A stretch of 64,000 nucleotides of DNA, from the NCBI RefSeq assembly GCF_004348825.1, contig NZ_SMJU01000015.1:1-64000 (forward strand), read 5' to 3'. Position numbers and translations under genes: made by a program. Origin of the DNA: Arundinibacter roseus. GTDB taxonomy: Bacteria; Bacteroidota; Bacteroidia; Cytophagales; Spirosomataceae. The notes beneath the pieces are model-generated. The model saw only the letters and a list, made by a program, of their open reading frames with translations. It was not told where the DNA came from and did no database searches. The stretch's first letter is position 1; each line of letters opens with the position of its first letter. Of the stretch, positions 1-8,578 are shown in pieces.

Positions 1-1
1 C

Positions 2-1555
2 ACCTACACGCCTGATCCAGGCTTTGTGGGAGAGGATGTGTTCTGCTACGCGGCTTCCGACGGCATCGCCAGCGATACCGCCTGCGTGGCCGTGACCGTA
101 CAGCCGAATCCGACTCCGGCCAACGATTCGCCACTCGCGCTGAACGACAACACCCAGACGACGGAGGGCACACCGCTCAGCGTAAACGTATTGGCTAACG
201 ACGTGGACCCTGACGGGGATGCGTTGCAGAACCCCACGGTCGTGCAGGCACCGGCCAACGGTACGGCCTCGGTTAATGCCGACGGTACCATTCTGTACAC
301 GCCTGATCCAGGTTTTGTAGGTACCGATACGCTCACCTACCGGGTCTGTGATACGGGCACGCCATCTCTTTGCGACAGCGCACAGGTGATCGTGCAGGTA
401 CTTCCGGCTCCGGTGGACCCGGCTGCTAATCAGGCCCCGATAGCCGTTGACGACGCCAATACTACCACCGTCAACACGCCCGTGACCGGAACAGTAGCCG
501 CCAACGACAGCGACCCCGACGGAGATGCGTTGACGTTTGCCGGATTGACCAATCCTGCCAACGGAACGCTCACCGTAAATGCTGACGGCAGCTATGTTTA
601 CACGCCGGCGGCTGACTTTATCGGCAGTGATGTGTTTACCTATACGGTTTGTGACAACGGCACGCCCTCGCTGTGCGATACGGCAACGGTATTTATTACC
701 GTGACACCGGTAGCTGGTAAAGTAGCTCTATTGCCAAAGGTCTATCTACAAGGTGCACTATTTGGTGTATTCCTGCCAGATACCCTTATGCGGGACGATC
801 TGCGACTCAAAAACCTGATCCCGACCACAAGTCCTTATCCTGACATGGGACTGATTGGGATTACAAGCGCCAATGTGGCCAACATTACCGTAGTAAATGC
901 ATCTACCACTTCTACTAATAATTCAATTGTAGACTGGGTCTTTGTTGAGCTTCGGAGTGCGTTGGACTCTACACTTGTGCTTGACAGCCGCTCTGCCCTT
1001 GTTCAGAGAGACGGGGACATTGTAGAGGTAGATGGCCTATCGGCAATCACGTTTGACTCAGCCGTACCGGGTAGTTATTATGTTGTAGTTAGACACCGTA
1101 ATCATTTAGGTGTTATGTCGGCATCACCAATTGCCCTGAGTACTGCAACAACAGTTGTAGATTTCCGGAAGGCGGCTACTCCAACCTTTAACCTCAATGC
1201 AGCAAGTGCCGTAAACATACCGCAGGTCCCTGTTCAACAGGGAGTGGCGTTATGGGCAGGCAATGCGTTGTACCTAAATACGCTTGACAGCATGCGTGAG
1301 GTAATCTTTCAGGGGCCTGATAACGACGTCAACGTGATCTATCAACAGGTAATCAACTCTCCGGCCAATGCCCTCTTTAAAAGTCCTTTCTTTAATCTGA
1401 AAGGATACTACAATGGAGATATTAATATGAACGGAGAGACGATCTTCCAGGGAACGGGCAATGATGTAGAGTTCATCTATCAAAATGTTCAGAAAAATCA
1501 CGAAGGGAATACCCTGAAACAACCATTTTTTAAGATTAAAGAACAGACTCCCTAA
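2..1555 (+). CDS. Cadherin-like/Ig-like repeat surface protein, 3' part (5' end off the window)
   Basis: The reading frame is open to the left window edge, so this is the C-terminal part of a larger secreted adhesin-like protein. What remains holds tandem repeats of about 95 residues of the cadherin-like (Big_9/VCBS-like) type. Each has an N-terminal NDxDPDGDAL calcium-binding-type motif, then NGTxxxNADGxxxYTPxxxFxGxDxFTY and a CDxGTPSLCDTA signature with two cysteines. After the repeats comes a non-repetitive region of about 280 residues. It ends in two copies of a motif around GDINMNGETIFQG, an EF-hand/dockerin-like D-x-N-x-N-G loop followed by NDVxxIYQ. I recognise no T9SS sorting domain at the end. 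A hairpin follows the stop. Inferred role: extracellular adhesion or matrix protein. Confidence 0.85.
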   Translation, partial: TYTPDPGFVGEDVFCYAASDGIASDTACVAVTVQPNPTPANDSPLALNDNTQTTEGTPLSVNVLANDVDPDGDALQNPTVVQAPANGTASVNADGTILYTPDPGFVGTDTLTYRVCDTGTPSLCDSAQVIVQVLPAPVDPAANQAPIAVDDANTTTVNTPVTGTVAANDSDPDGDALTFAGLTNPANGTLTVNADGSYVYTPAADFIGSDVFTYTVCDNGTPSLCDTATVFITVTPVAGKVALLPKVYLQGALFGVFLPDTLMRDDLRLKNLIPTTSPYPDMGLIGITSANVANITVVNASTTSTNNSIVDWVFVELRSALDSTLVLDSRSALVQRDGDIVEVDGLSAITFDSAVPGSYYVVVRHRNHLGVMSASPIALSTATTVVDFRKAATPTFNLNAASAVNIPQVPVQQGVALWAGNALYLNTLDSMREVIFQGPDNDVNVIYQQVINSPANALFKSPFFNLKGYYNGDINMNGETIFQGTGNDVEFIYQNVQKNHEGNTLKQPFFKIKEQTP

Positions 1556-1562
1556 CACACAT

Positions 1563-1602
1563 AAGGCAGGTCGGGACACGCAGGTGTTCCGACCTAAGCC
1601 TT
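1563..1602 (+). terminator. Hairpin after the first adhesin gene
   Basis: Arms 1568-1579 and 1584-1595 form a 12-bp stem with one G-T mismatch. It is extended outward by AAGGC/GCCTT across two unpaired bases. Only a short T run follows (GCGTTTTG), so termination is likely but not canonical. It sits between the stop at 1555 and the next start at 1639. Confidence 0.55.
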
Positions 1603-1638
1603 GCGTTTTGAAGTGCTATTTATTTAAACAAATGAACG

Positions 1639-3789
1639 ATGAAAAAGCCAATAAAAGTCTTTCTGTTAGGTATCATATGGTCCATGTTAGGTCTTTTTTC
1701 CTATACCAAGGCGCAGGTCTCCACCAATACCGTCAAGTATCAGGTCACTTACAATTCAACAACACAAATCTACACTGCCTGGGTTATTCCGGACTATTCC
1801 CTGCCAAGCTCTTTCAACACTGGGAGCACGGAAAAAGGAGCAACAGCGCAATTTACGCTCGTGGTACCTAAAGATTTCGTCATTACACAAATTACTGACA
1901 TTAGGGGAACCTGGGCCAAACCCACAGAAGATGGATTTATAAAGCTCGGTCCTGGAAACGCTGGCCAAACCTGGACAGGGCTGAATCCCGAACTAAATTA
2001 TTATGTGGTAGGTAAAACTCCTTCTGAAACTGATTATGGCACTTTTGTCAGTGGAACACCAGTCGCCCTGTTTAGCTTTACAGGAAATGGTTGCTTTGGC
2101 CCTATTCAGCCCCTTGCTCCGGAGGATCCTTTTATCGATGCAGCGGATGACACCTACTCACTCAATGTAGCCAATAGTTTCTATTCCCGTTCCGGGCAAC
2201 CGGCTGGTGGCAATGTTGTTCCAGTAGAGCAATTTGTTAATATATTTGGCCTGGCAGCTCAATGTGCAACACCTGTCCAGCCTAGTATTTTTGCTTTTAA
2301 TGATAATAACATCACCCAGAAAAACACAGCGGTAAGTGATAATATCTTAAAAAATGATATCCTCAATACGGGTACTGCTCCACTTGTAGTGACCACAACA
2401 CCCCTTACGCAGCCCACAAATGGAAGTGTTACTCTCACAAGTACAGGAAACTATACCTATACACCTGCCAATAATTTTGTTGGAACAGACTCATTTGTCT
2501 ATCGGGTCTGTGACAGTAGTACACCTAGCGTATGCGACACCGCAATTGTAACGATTATCGTGGTAGATCCTGTAATTGGAGTTAATAATGCTCCGGTAGC
2601 TTTGGGAGATAATATTTTAACTCCCAAAAACACGCCCGCAAATGGTAATGTACTTACTAACGATAAAGAGTTTGATGCAGGACAAACACTAACGGCAAGC
2701 CTTGTGACAGGCCCCTCGCATGGAACCCTTACGTTAAACTCAAATGGAACCTATACTTATACCCCAACCAGCGGCTACGTAGGAAATGATCAATTTATTT
2801 ATCAGGCTTGCGACAACGGATCACCCGTTTTATGCAGCCAGGCTGTGGTTGATATTAAGGTTTATGAACCTGTCGCACAAAACTTACCTCCCATAGCAAA
2901 TGATGATCTTGTATTTAGAAACCCAACAGGACCTGCAACTGGAAATGTATTAATAAATGATGCCGATCCAGAGGGGGGTGTTTTAGTTCTTAACACAATT
3001 CCTATATCAGGTCCCTCAAATGGCACCGTAGTGCTGAATTCTAACGGAACTTTTACCTATACACCTAACGCAGGTTTTACTGGTCCTGATGAATTTATTT
3101 ACGAAGTCTGTGATTCGGAGGTTCCCAAGGCGTGTAGTCAGGCAACAGCATTTATTTTACCAATTACTGGCTCTGGAAATGCGGATCTCTCAATTGTAAA
3201 AATACTCACAGGCTCACAAAGCAGAACATTAGGCGAAATCCTTACTTATCGGGTGGTAGTTCATAACGCCGGGCCGAATGCCGCAACTAACATTATTGTC
3301 AAGGATAGCGTTGGCACAGGCCTGGAATTAATTAGCGGAGTGTCTGCCCAAGGCAGCTTCACAAATCCACTTTGGAATATTCCTGTTATAGCCTCAGGAG
3401 ATAGCGCTATTCTGACAGTAACTGCACGGGTTATAACACAGGGCGTCTCTTTTAATTATGCTTTACTAAAACAAGCTGATCAGACGGATAATAATTTAAC
3501 CAACAATGAGACTGTTGCCTGTGTAACCGTCCCTATTTTGTTATGTTCTGGACAGAAGGTAGAAGCAACTGTACCTTCAAACTACACGAATGTGGTATGG
3601 TATCGTGATGGTCAACAGGTTGGAGAAGGAAATACATTTCAAATCTCGCAAGCAGGAACCTACACCTACACTACAAGCAATGCAACCTGCCCCGCTGCGG
3701 GTTGTTGTCCATTGATTGTTCAAGCGGATGGAAACTGCTGCCCCCCACAAATCTGTGTACCGGTAACGGTTGTAAAGAAGAAAAAATAG
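1639..3789 (+). CDS. Secreted multidomain protein: novel N-terminal domain, three cadherin-like repeats, DUF11, Cys-rich tail
   Basis: A 716-residue exported protein. Residues 1-26 are a Sec signal peptide (MKKPIKVFLL start, cleavage after TKAQ). Residues of about 27-205 form a domain I do not recognise. It is shared with the next gene: YTAWVIPDY, EKGATAQFTL, ITDIRGTW, NSFYSRSGQ. Three cadherin-like repeats follow (about 215-500), each ending in a CDSSTPSVCDTA-like cysteine pair. Then comes a DUF11 domain beginning ADLSIVKILTG with the HNAGPNAATNI core, and a final Ig/PKD-like segment (VVWYRDGQQVGEGNTF). The last residues are Cys-rich (CCPLIVQ, CVPVTVV) and end in four lysines. There is no standard T9SS type A domain. 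The start is the ATG giving the signal peptide. Probable cell-surface protein. Confidence 0.85.
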   Translation: MKKPIKVFLLGIIWSMLGLFSYTKAQVSTNTVKYQVTYNSTTQIYTAWVIPDYSLPSSFNTGSTEKGATAQFTLVVPKDFVITQITDIRGTWAKPTEDGFIKLGPGNAGQTWTGLNPELNYYVVGKTPSETDYGTFVSGTPVALFSFTGNGCFGPIQPLAPEDPFIDAADDTYSLNVANSFYSRSGQPAGGNVVPVEQFVNIFGLAAQCATPVQPSIFAFNDNNITQKNTAVSDNILKNDILNTGTAPLVVTTTPLTQPTNGSVTLTSTGNYTYTPANNFVGTDSFVYRVCDSSTPSVCDTAIVTIIVVDPVIGVNNAPVALGDNILTPKNTPANGNVLTNDKEFDAGQTLTASLVTGPSHGTLTLNSNGTYTYTPTSGYVGNDQFIYQACDNGSPVLCSQAVVDIKVYEPVAQNLPPIANDDLVFRNPTGPATGNVLINDADPEGGVLVLNTIPISGPSNGTVVLNSNGTFTYTPNAGFTGPDEFIYEVCDSEVPKACSQATAFILPITGSGNADLSIVKILTGSQSRTLGEILTYRVVVHNAGPNAATNIIVKDSVGTGLELISGVSAQGSFTNPLWNIPVIASGDSAILTVTARVITQGVSFNYALLKQADQTDNNLTNNETVACVTVPILLCSGQKVEATVPSNYTNVVWYRDGQQVGEGNTFQISQAGTYTYTTSNATCPAAGCCPLIVQADGNCCPPQICVPVTVVKKKK

Positions 3790-3798
3790 AAAAAGCAT

Positions 3799-3834
3799 AT
3801 TAATTGGGTTTGCTAATTAGCAAACCCAATTAAT
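3799..3834. terminator. Perfect 16-bp hairpin between paralogous surface-protein genes
   Basis: Arms 3799-3814 and 3819-3834 are perfectly complementary (ATTAATTGGGTTTGCT and its complement) around the 4-base loop AATT. No T tract follows, so it may be an intercistronic processing or stability hairpin rather than a strong terminator. The next ATG is 32 bases downstream. Confidence 0.6.
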
Positions 3835-3866
3835 AGATATGGAATAAAGTCTAACACTGTACAACT

Positions 3867-4796
3867 ATGATACGTAAAAAGATAACGCTAGTGCTGGCTA
3901 TGTGCACACTCGTACTATTCAGATTGTATGCCCAGGAACGCTCTTCTCTGACGGTGCGGTATATGTTGAGTTATGATGATGATCTCAATACATACACCGC
4001 ATGGGTTGTGCCCAACTATAACACACCAAACGAGAATAATGCCGAGACGGATGAAAAAGGTGCGACAGCGCAGCTCACCTTACGGGTGCCAAAAGGATTT
4101 AACATCGAAAATATCCGTGATATAAGAGGGGCATGGGATAAAAACCCAATCCGATTTGGTAGTGAAGAGGGATTTCAGAAGGCAGGTGCCGATATGCGCT
4201 TCGAGTATTATGTGATCGGAAAAGCCCCTGTTGAAACCAATTACGGTTCGTTTAGACAAAACGAACCTGTAGCTTTGTTTAGCTTCTCGGGCAAAGGCGG
4301 AGCCCCGCAGGATTTGAACATTCTTGAAAGCCGCGATCCCTTTATTACTATTGCTGATCAACAATACGCACTGAACGTTAGCAATAGTTTTTATTCCCGT
4401 TCAGGTCAGTCAAGATCAGTAAACGCTACCCCCATTGAACAGTTTACAGCGCCAATTGACATGTCAAAACTATTGACTGAACTGGCCAACAAGGTTGATG
4501 CACAAATGACAGCTCCAACTTTCCAGGAGTTTAACAAGGAAATGCAGCTTATAACCTACCCCAACCCTGTGGTGAATCTTTTGAAAATTAACTACTTCTC
4601 TATCCGGAAAGATGATGTTGTACAGATCGAACTAGTAGAGATGAATGGTCAGGTTAGAAACAAAACACAATTTAAAGCTGAATATGGTGTAAATACCTTG
4701 GAAATGCCTGTAAGTAGCCTTTCCACGGGGATTTATTTGGTACGAATGAAAGCAGGAAAGGAAATGGTAAATAGAAAAATACTGAAAGTGAATTAA
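3867..4796 (+). CDS. T9SS type A sorting-domain protein sharing the N-terminal domain of its upstream neighbour
   Basis: A 309-residue exported protein. A signal peptide ending at LYAQ (about residue 22) is followed by a domain clearly homologous to the N-terminal domain of the gene just upstream: NTYTAWVVPNY, DEKGATAQLTLRVPKG, IRDIRGAWDK, YYVIGKAPVETNYGSF, NVSNSFYSRSGQ. A short linker leads to a C-terminal type IX secretion domain of about 80 residues. It starts YPNPVVN, contains GIYLVRM and ends RKILKVN. The protein should be exported by Sec, crossed through the T9SS and attached to the surface or released. The PorX homologue at the right edge of the window regulates that system in other Bacteroidota. 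The function of the shared domain is unknown to me. Confidence 0.88.
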   Translation: MIRKKITLVLAMCTLVLFRLYAQERSSLTVRYMLSYDDDLNTYTAWVVPNYNTPNENNAETDEKGATAQLTLRVPKGFNIENIRDIRGAWDKNPIRFGSEEGFQKAGADMRFEYYVIGKAPVETNYGSFRQNEPVALFSFSGKGGAPQDLNILESRDPFITIADQQYALNVSNSFYSRSGQSRSVNATPIEQFTAPIDMSKLLTELANKVDAQMTAPTFQEFNKEMQLITYPNPVVNLLKINYFSIRKDDVVQIELVEMNGQVRNKTQFKAEYGVNTLEMPVSSLSTGIYLVRMKAGKEMVNRKILKVN

Positions 4797-4861
4797 AGCA
4801 GAAACTTATACGTATTTAAAATAAGTTAAGACTAATTTTAGATTAGATTAATTTTAACTAG

Positions 4862-5734
4862 TCAAGCCTTAAAAAGTGCTTTCAAAAAGTGTTGTTGATA
4901 TCTTTCGCGGCAAGCAAGTTGATCCATACTTTGAAAAATAGCGACAAAAAACCTCTTCCAAATGTTGATCATTCTTTTGAAATTCATTGCAGCGGCTGCT
5001 AACAAAGACATTGATTGTATCTCCTTTTATGCCTTTATAAAAATTTCATGATAACCTGTAATTGGCTTTCAAATGGCCAATTACAGGTTCAATGGCTGCT
5101 CTTCTTGAAAATCCTTTTCTTAATTTCGTCTGCTTGTAACGACTTATTTTCTTGTTAAAGGTCTTCGGGCTATGGATCATTGTTTGACCAACCCTGGTTA
5201 CTCCCCGGCAATCGTTTTGACTTTCCGATCGGCTCTTTTTGCTTTTTTACCGTTCTTTGGATGAGTACGGAATCTTTGATCAACCCCGAGCTTTTTTAGT
5301 GTCCTGCTGTAACTTTGACGAAGTACAATGCCTTCCTTTTCAGCTATTGCCACACATTTTTTTATGATTTTTCGGTGTAGTTTATTGTCGGTTGGATAAG
5401 AAATGTTCTTCTCCTGAACCGTTGTATCAATACTGGCTTTATCTTCCTTTGCGTCTTTCCCGTTGATGCGAATGCTTTCCTTCAAAATCAGTTCAATACC
5501 TTCCGTACCGATCCGGTTGCGAAAATGTTTTAAAATCAATAAAGCAACCATCAACCGAATTGGTAAAGCCGGCCGTCCAAAATCTTCTCAGGAATGCTTC
5601 CTGAAGTGTTGATCAAAAAAAGACCAGTCTACCTGATTTGCCAGGATATACAGAGGATGTTTGCTGGATAGCTGCTCTTTTAGACCAGGTAAAAGGAAAT
5701 TCAACTGCTGGGTTTGTTTGGGTTTGGATAGCAT
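4862..5734 (-). pseudogene. Decayed IS5-like transposase remnant
   Basis: Pieces of one transposase are spread over two minus-strand frames. The N-terminus (MLSKPKQTQQLNF ... ANQVDWSFFDQHF) runs from 5734 to an in-frame TGA at 5588-5590. The same frame resumes with GRPALPIR and the catalytic-region motif SIDTTVQEKNISYPTDNK (5554-5198), but the stretch normally between LLILK and HFRNRIG is missing. After a stop at 5198, a shifted frame gives FSRRAAIEPVIGHLKANYR, and a further shift gives SLLAAAAMNFKRMINIW, ending at the stop at 4862-4864. The order and motifs are those of IS5-superfamily transposases. Stops, frameshifts and two large deletions make it non-functional. I could not define terminal inverted repeats or a target duplication with confidence. 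Confidence 0.8.
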
Positions 5735-5780
5735 TATTCTGCAAGATTTGTTTATTTTAGAATAAAAATCTTGCAGAATA
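5735..5780. repeat. 15-bp inverted repeat next to the transposase start
   Basis: Arms 5735-5749 (TATTCTGCAAGATTT) and 5766-5780 are perfect inverted copies around a 16-base AT-rich spacer. It abuts the presumed transposase start codon at 5734. It may be a relic of the insertion-sequence end or a regulatory palindrome of the element. Confidence 0.6.
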
Positions 5781-5981
5781 AACAAATAAATTCATAAGTT
5801 AAATCACTAGTATATAGATCGTTACATGGATTTTAAGAGGCAACAAGTTAGTAATTAAGCAGAATTGTTTTTCATTAAATGACCATCAATTAATAGCCTA
5901 ATTGGTTAACTATCAGCATTATAAAAAAAGCTAATGGCCGGGCGGCGTTCCGCTAATGACCTAAAAGCTAACGGCTACTTT

Positions 5982-6695
5982 TTACCCCATATTATGGTAT
6001 ACCCGCTGAACGTCGTCATCTTCTTCGATTCGTTCAATGAGTTTTTCTACTTCCGCAACTTCTTCTTCGCTCAGCACTTTGGTGTCGTTGGGAATTCGTT
6101 CAAAATCAGCTTCCACAATTTCGTATCCTTTTTCTTCCAGTTCTGCCTGTAAAACACCGAAAGATGTAAACTCACCGTAGATATTGATCTGATTTTTTTC
6201 TTCGTCCAGAAAAACTTCTTCTGCCCCAAAATCGATCAATTCCAGCTCCATTTCTTCAATATCCTGTCCGGTATTGGCAAGTTTAAAAATACACTTCCGG
6301 TCAAAAATAAAATCCAGCATTCCCATTGTTCCCAAACTGCCGCCCAGCTTATTAAAATAGCTGCGTACATTGGCCACAGTTCTCGTAGGGTTGTCGGTAG
6401 TGCTTTCGACCAAAATCGCCACGCCGTGAGGGCCGTAGCCTTCATATACCATTTCTTTGTAGTCGTCCTGATCTTTGGCGGTTGCGCGTTTAATGGCCCG
6501 GTCAATCGTGTCCTTGGGCATGTTAGCCGCGCGGGCGTTCTGCATCAAAACCCTCAATCGTGAATTCAGTTGCGGATCAGAACCCCCATTTTTTACCGCA
6601 AGCGTAATGTCCTTCCCAATGCGGGTGAAGGTTTTGGCCATGTGGTCCCACCGCTTAAACATGCGTGCCTTTCTATATTCAAATGCTCTTCCCAT
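5982..6695 (-). CDS. YebC/PmpR/TACO1-family protein
   Basis: A 237-residue member of the widely conserved YebC/TACO1 family. The family's N-terminal signature is clear: MGRAFEYRKARMFKRWDHMAK, then FTRIGKDITLAVKNGG, then ARAANMPKDTIDRAIKRA. Next come YEGYGPHGVAILVE and RTVANVRSYFNKLGGSLG, and an acidic C-terminal third (EEEVAEVEKLIERIEEDDD). Full length for the family (about 240 residues). Family members act as translation factors that relieve ribosome stalling (TACO1, YebC) and some were described as transcriptional regulators (PmpR). The gene is alone on the minus strand, divergent from the GNAT gene, with about 107 bases between the starts. The Bacteroidota-type N-terminus (MGRAFEYRK instead of MAGHSKW) is normal. 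Confidence 0.93.
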   Translation of the reverse strand: MGRAFEYRKARMFKRWDHMAKTFTRIGKDITLAVKNGGSDPQLNSRLRVLMQNARAANMPKDTIDRAIKRATAKDQDDYKEMVYEGYGPHGVAILVESTTDNPTRTVANVRSYFNKLGGSLGTMGMLDFIFDRKCIFKLANTGQDIEEMELELIDFGAEEVFLDEEKNQINIYGEFTSFGVLQAELEEKGYEIVEADFERIPNDTKVLSEEEVAEVEKLIERIEEDDDVQRVYHNMG

Positions 6696-6802
6696 ACGGA
6701 TTATAGTTGTACTAATTCTAATTTCTGTAATACATTCGCAAAACTACAAAACCCAACCTAACTGTACCAAAAAAATCTGACTATCAAACGCTACCATTTC
6801 CT

Positions 6803-7261
6803 ATGCAATCCACATGGCTTCTAAAATCATTTGCCGAACTCACCACCAATGAACTTTACGGTCTTTTACAGCTTCGAAGCGAGGTTTTTGTCGTCGAGCA
6901 GAATTGTCCGTTTCTTGATATGGATGATAAAGATCAGGCGTGTTACCATCTGATGGGCTATGTACCTGCACTCGGTCCGGGTATTCAGGCATATACCCGG
7001 CTTGTGCCACCCGGTATTTCCTTCCCATTTCCTTCCATTGGTCGGGTGGTTACGTCGCCTCAGGCACGTCGTACGGGCCTGGGGCGTATGCTGATGAGCC
7101 GTTCTTTGGAGGAATGCGAACGGCTCTTTGGTTCGCAGCCAATCCAAATTGGTGCGCAGCTGTACCTCCGTACGTTTTATGAATCTTTTGGTTTTGTGCA
7201 ATCAGGGGACATGTACCTTGAAGACGGGATCGAACATATTGAAATGATCCGACCGATGTAG
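6803..7261 (+). CDS. ElaA-like GNAT N-acetyltransferase
   Basis: A 152-residue single-domain acyltransferase of the ElaA branch of the GNAT superfamily. Landmarks are the N-terminal ELYGLLQLRSEVFVVEQNCPF, typical of ElaA, and DMDDKDQACYHLMGY. The core IGRVVTSPQARRTGLGRML contains the acetyl-CoA pyrophosphate-binding motif (Q/RxxGxG/A form, here RRTGLG), and the C-terminus has AQLYLRTFYESFGFVQSGD. The acceptor substrate of ElaA proteins is not established. It stands alone between YebC on the other strand and a gene-poor stretch of 455 bases. The ATG at 6803 directly precedes the conserved N-terminus and no better start is visible. Confidence 0.88.
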   Translation: MQSTWLLKSFAELTTNELYGLLQLRSEVFVVEQNCPFLDMDDKDQACYHLMGYVPALGPGIQAYTRLVPPGISFPFPSIGRVVTSPQARRTGLGRMLMSRSLEECERLFGSQPIQIGAQLYLRTFYESFGFVQSGDMYLEDGIEHIEMIRPM

Positions 7262-7459
7262 CAAGTGGGGAAATTTATAAACTTTTACCCACAAAAGTGG
7301 GGAATTATTTGCCGGAATTTTCTTGAATTTTTTATCTAAAAATTATTTTTTCAAATTAATAAAAAACTAAATGCCTGATAATTAAATGATTGGGTGATTT
7401 TGAACGTGTGATTACATGTTGCTGGTATAGGGATTTAAGGAATTCAATATGTCAAGCTA

Positions 7460-7580
7460 TTGACAACTGTGTAAAGTGTAATAATGCGACTTTTTTTTAA
7501 AAGAGCATTTATGAAATCACAGATAGAGGAGGGTTTACATCGAATAGTCTACTGTTATGCGGTAGACTATTTTTTTTACT
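7460..7580 (+). other. Gene-poor interval with promoter-like sequence and an orphan terminator (possible small RNA)
   Basis: Between 7262 and 7716 no convincing gene is visible. A TTGACA sequence lies at 7460-7465, followed by TAATAATG around 7479. At 7543-7571 lies a strong hairpin (arms 7543-7552 and 7562-7571, AATAGTCTAC and complement), followed directly by a run of eight T. A 27-codon ATG frame from 7511 runs through the hairpin and is probably chance. A transcript of about 90 nt ending at the hairpin is a possibility. The rest of the interval is AT-rich without recognisable content. Confidence 0.35.
7543..7578 (+). terminator. Strong intrinsic terminator without an obvious upstream gene
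   Basis: A 10-bp perfect stem (7543-7552 with 7562-7571) and a 9-base loop lead directly into a T run. The nearest upstream gene on this strand ends at 7261, 280 bases away. It could terminate that mRNA or a small RNA. Confidence 0.7.
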
Positions 7581-7716
7581 CAAATAGTTAATATGTGTAG
7601 AAATTATTGCCCAGAAATAACCATTTGAAGGCTGGACTGTAATTTGAATCATGGATATGTAGTGTAGAAAGTCACCCAGGCACGACGCTTTTTGTCGTGT
7701 TTAACCAACTGCAAAG

Positions 7717-7965
7717 ATGAACGATTCGGATGAAAATGAAGAAAATGTGGCACCCGGCAGCCCGGTTGGCTCAAAGCCTGCCAATGAAAATAAACATGTA
7801 GATAATTCACAGAAACCGGCCGAACAGCTGGATGATGAAATTTCTGAGGAGTTCGAGTCACATAACGCCAATACGCATCGGGGGTACAATGAAACGAAAC
7901 AGGATGTGCCCGTCAAAAAGGTCAATCTTTCGCAGGATAAACCACAAAAAAATGATGATGAGTAA
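7717..7965 (+). CDS. Small acidic, low-complexity hypothetical protein
   Basis: An 82-residue open frame without a recognisable domain, rich in Asp, Glu, Asn, Lys and Pro (starts MNDSDENEENVAPGSP, ends PQKNDDE). No signal peptide, membrane segment or cysteine is visible, and the composition suggests a disordered, soluble polypeptide. Its stop codon overlaps the start cluster of the lipocalin gene (ATGATGATGAGTAA), a typical sign of translational coupling, which favours it being real. The ATG lies about 17 bases after an AAACACGAC stretch without a clear Shine-Dalgarno sequence, which is common in Bacteroidota. Function unknown. Confidence 0.55.
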   Translation: MNDSDENEENVAPGSPVGSKPANENKHVDNSQKPAEQLDDEISEEFESHNANTHRGYNETKQDVPVKKVNLSQDKPQKNDDE

Positions 7966-8527
7966 AGACGAAAAATTTGAGTTCATGTGGCGTCTCCTGT
8001 GGCTGGGGGCTACAATTGGCGGCGTAGCTTACATGGTATCTGCCTGCCGTACAAGTCGTTCGCTGGAAACGGTTCAGGAGGTTGATCTGGCCCGATATTT
8101 GGGGAAATGGTACGAGGTAGCGTCATTTCCGGCTCGTTTTCAGAAAAACTGTACCTGTACTTCGGCGGAATACAAACTCAATGAGGACGGAACGATTTCA
8201 GTGCTGAATCAATGCTTTGATACGAAAAAAGGGAAATGGCAAAAATCCACGGCCCGTGCTTTTGTCCAGAATGAGCAGACCAAAGCCGAGCTTGCTGTGC
8301 AGTTTCTTTGGCCATTCAAAGGCGATTATTACATCATTGCCCTGGCCGATGACTACTCGCATGCCCTGGTGGGTACGCCCGATCGGAAATATCTTTGGCT
8401 GCTGAGCAGGGTACCTGAGATGTCCGAAAAAACCTTTGCAGAACTAACACAAATCGCTACCGCCAAAGGCTTTGATGTGAGTCGTTTGCAACGTACAAAA
8501 CAAAAGGATTGTGCGCCTGCTCAATAG
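7952..8527 (+). CDS. Bacterial lipocalin (Blc-like)
   Basis: A 191-residue lipocalin. The family signature is evident: VDLARYLGKWYEVASFPARFQKNC (G-x-W-Y motif), then TSAEYKLNEDGTISVLNQC, then FWPFKGDYYIIALADDYSHALVGTPDRKYLWLLSR, which is the Blc pattern. An N-terminal hydrophobic segment (LLWLGATIGGVAYMVSAC) looks like a signal or lipoprotein anchor with a possible lipobox Cys. The frame is open further upstream, but the ATG cluster at 7952-7960, overlapping the stop of the preceding small gene, gives the best start. Blc-type lipocalins bind fatty acids or lysophospholipids at the outer membrane; this ligand is inferred from the family. Confidence 0.88.
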   Translation: MMMSKDEKFEFMWRLLWLGATIGGVAYMVSACRTSRSLETVQEVDLARYLGKWYEVASFPARFQKNCTCTSAEYKLNEDGTISVLNQCFDTKKGKWQKSTARAFVQNEQTKAELAVQFLWPFKGDYYIIALADDYSHALVGTPDRKYLWLLSRVPEMSEKTFAELTQIATAKGFDVSRLQRTKQKDCAPAQ

Positions 8528-8578
8528 CTATTCCGGTTTTGCAATACCTGCTATATCTTTGCTGAAAAGTAATCTGCC

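Noticed and set aside
7511-7594. 27-codon ATG frame in the gene-poor interval
   Set aside because: It runs through a strong terminator hairpin and T tract, has no similarity to known peptides and no Shine-Dalgarno sequence.
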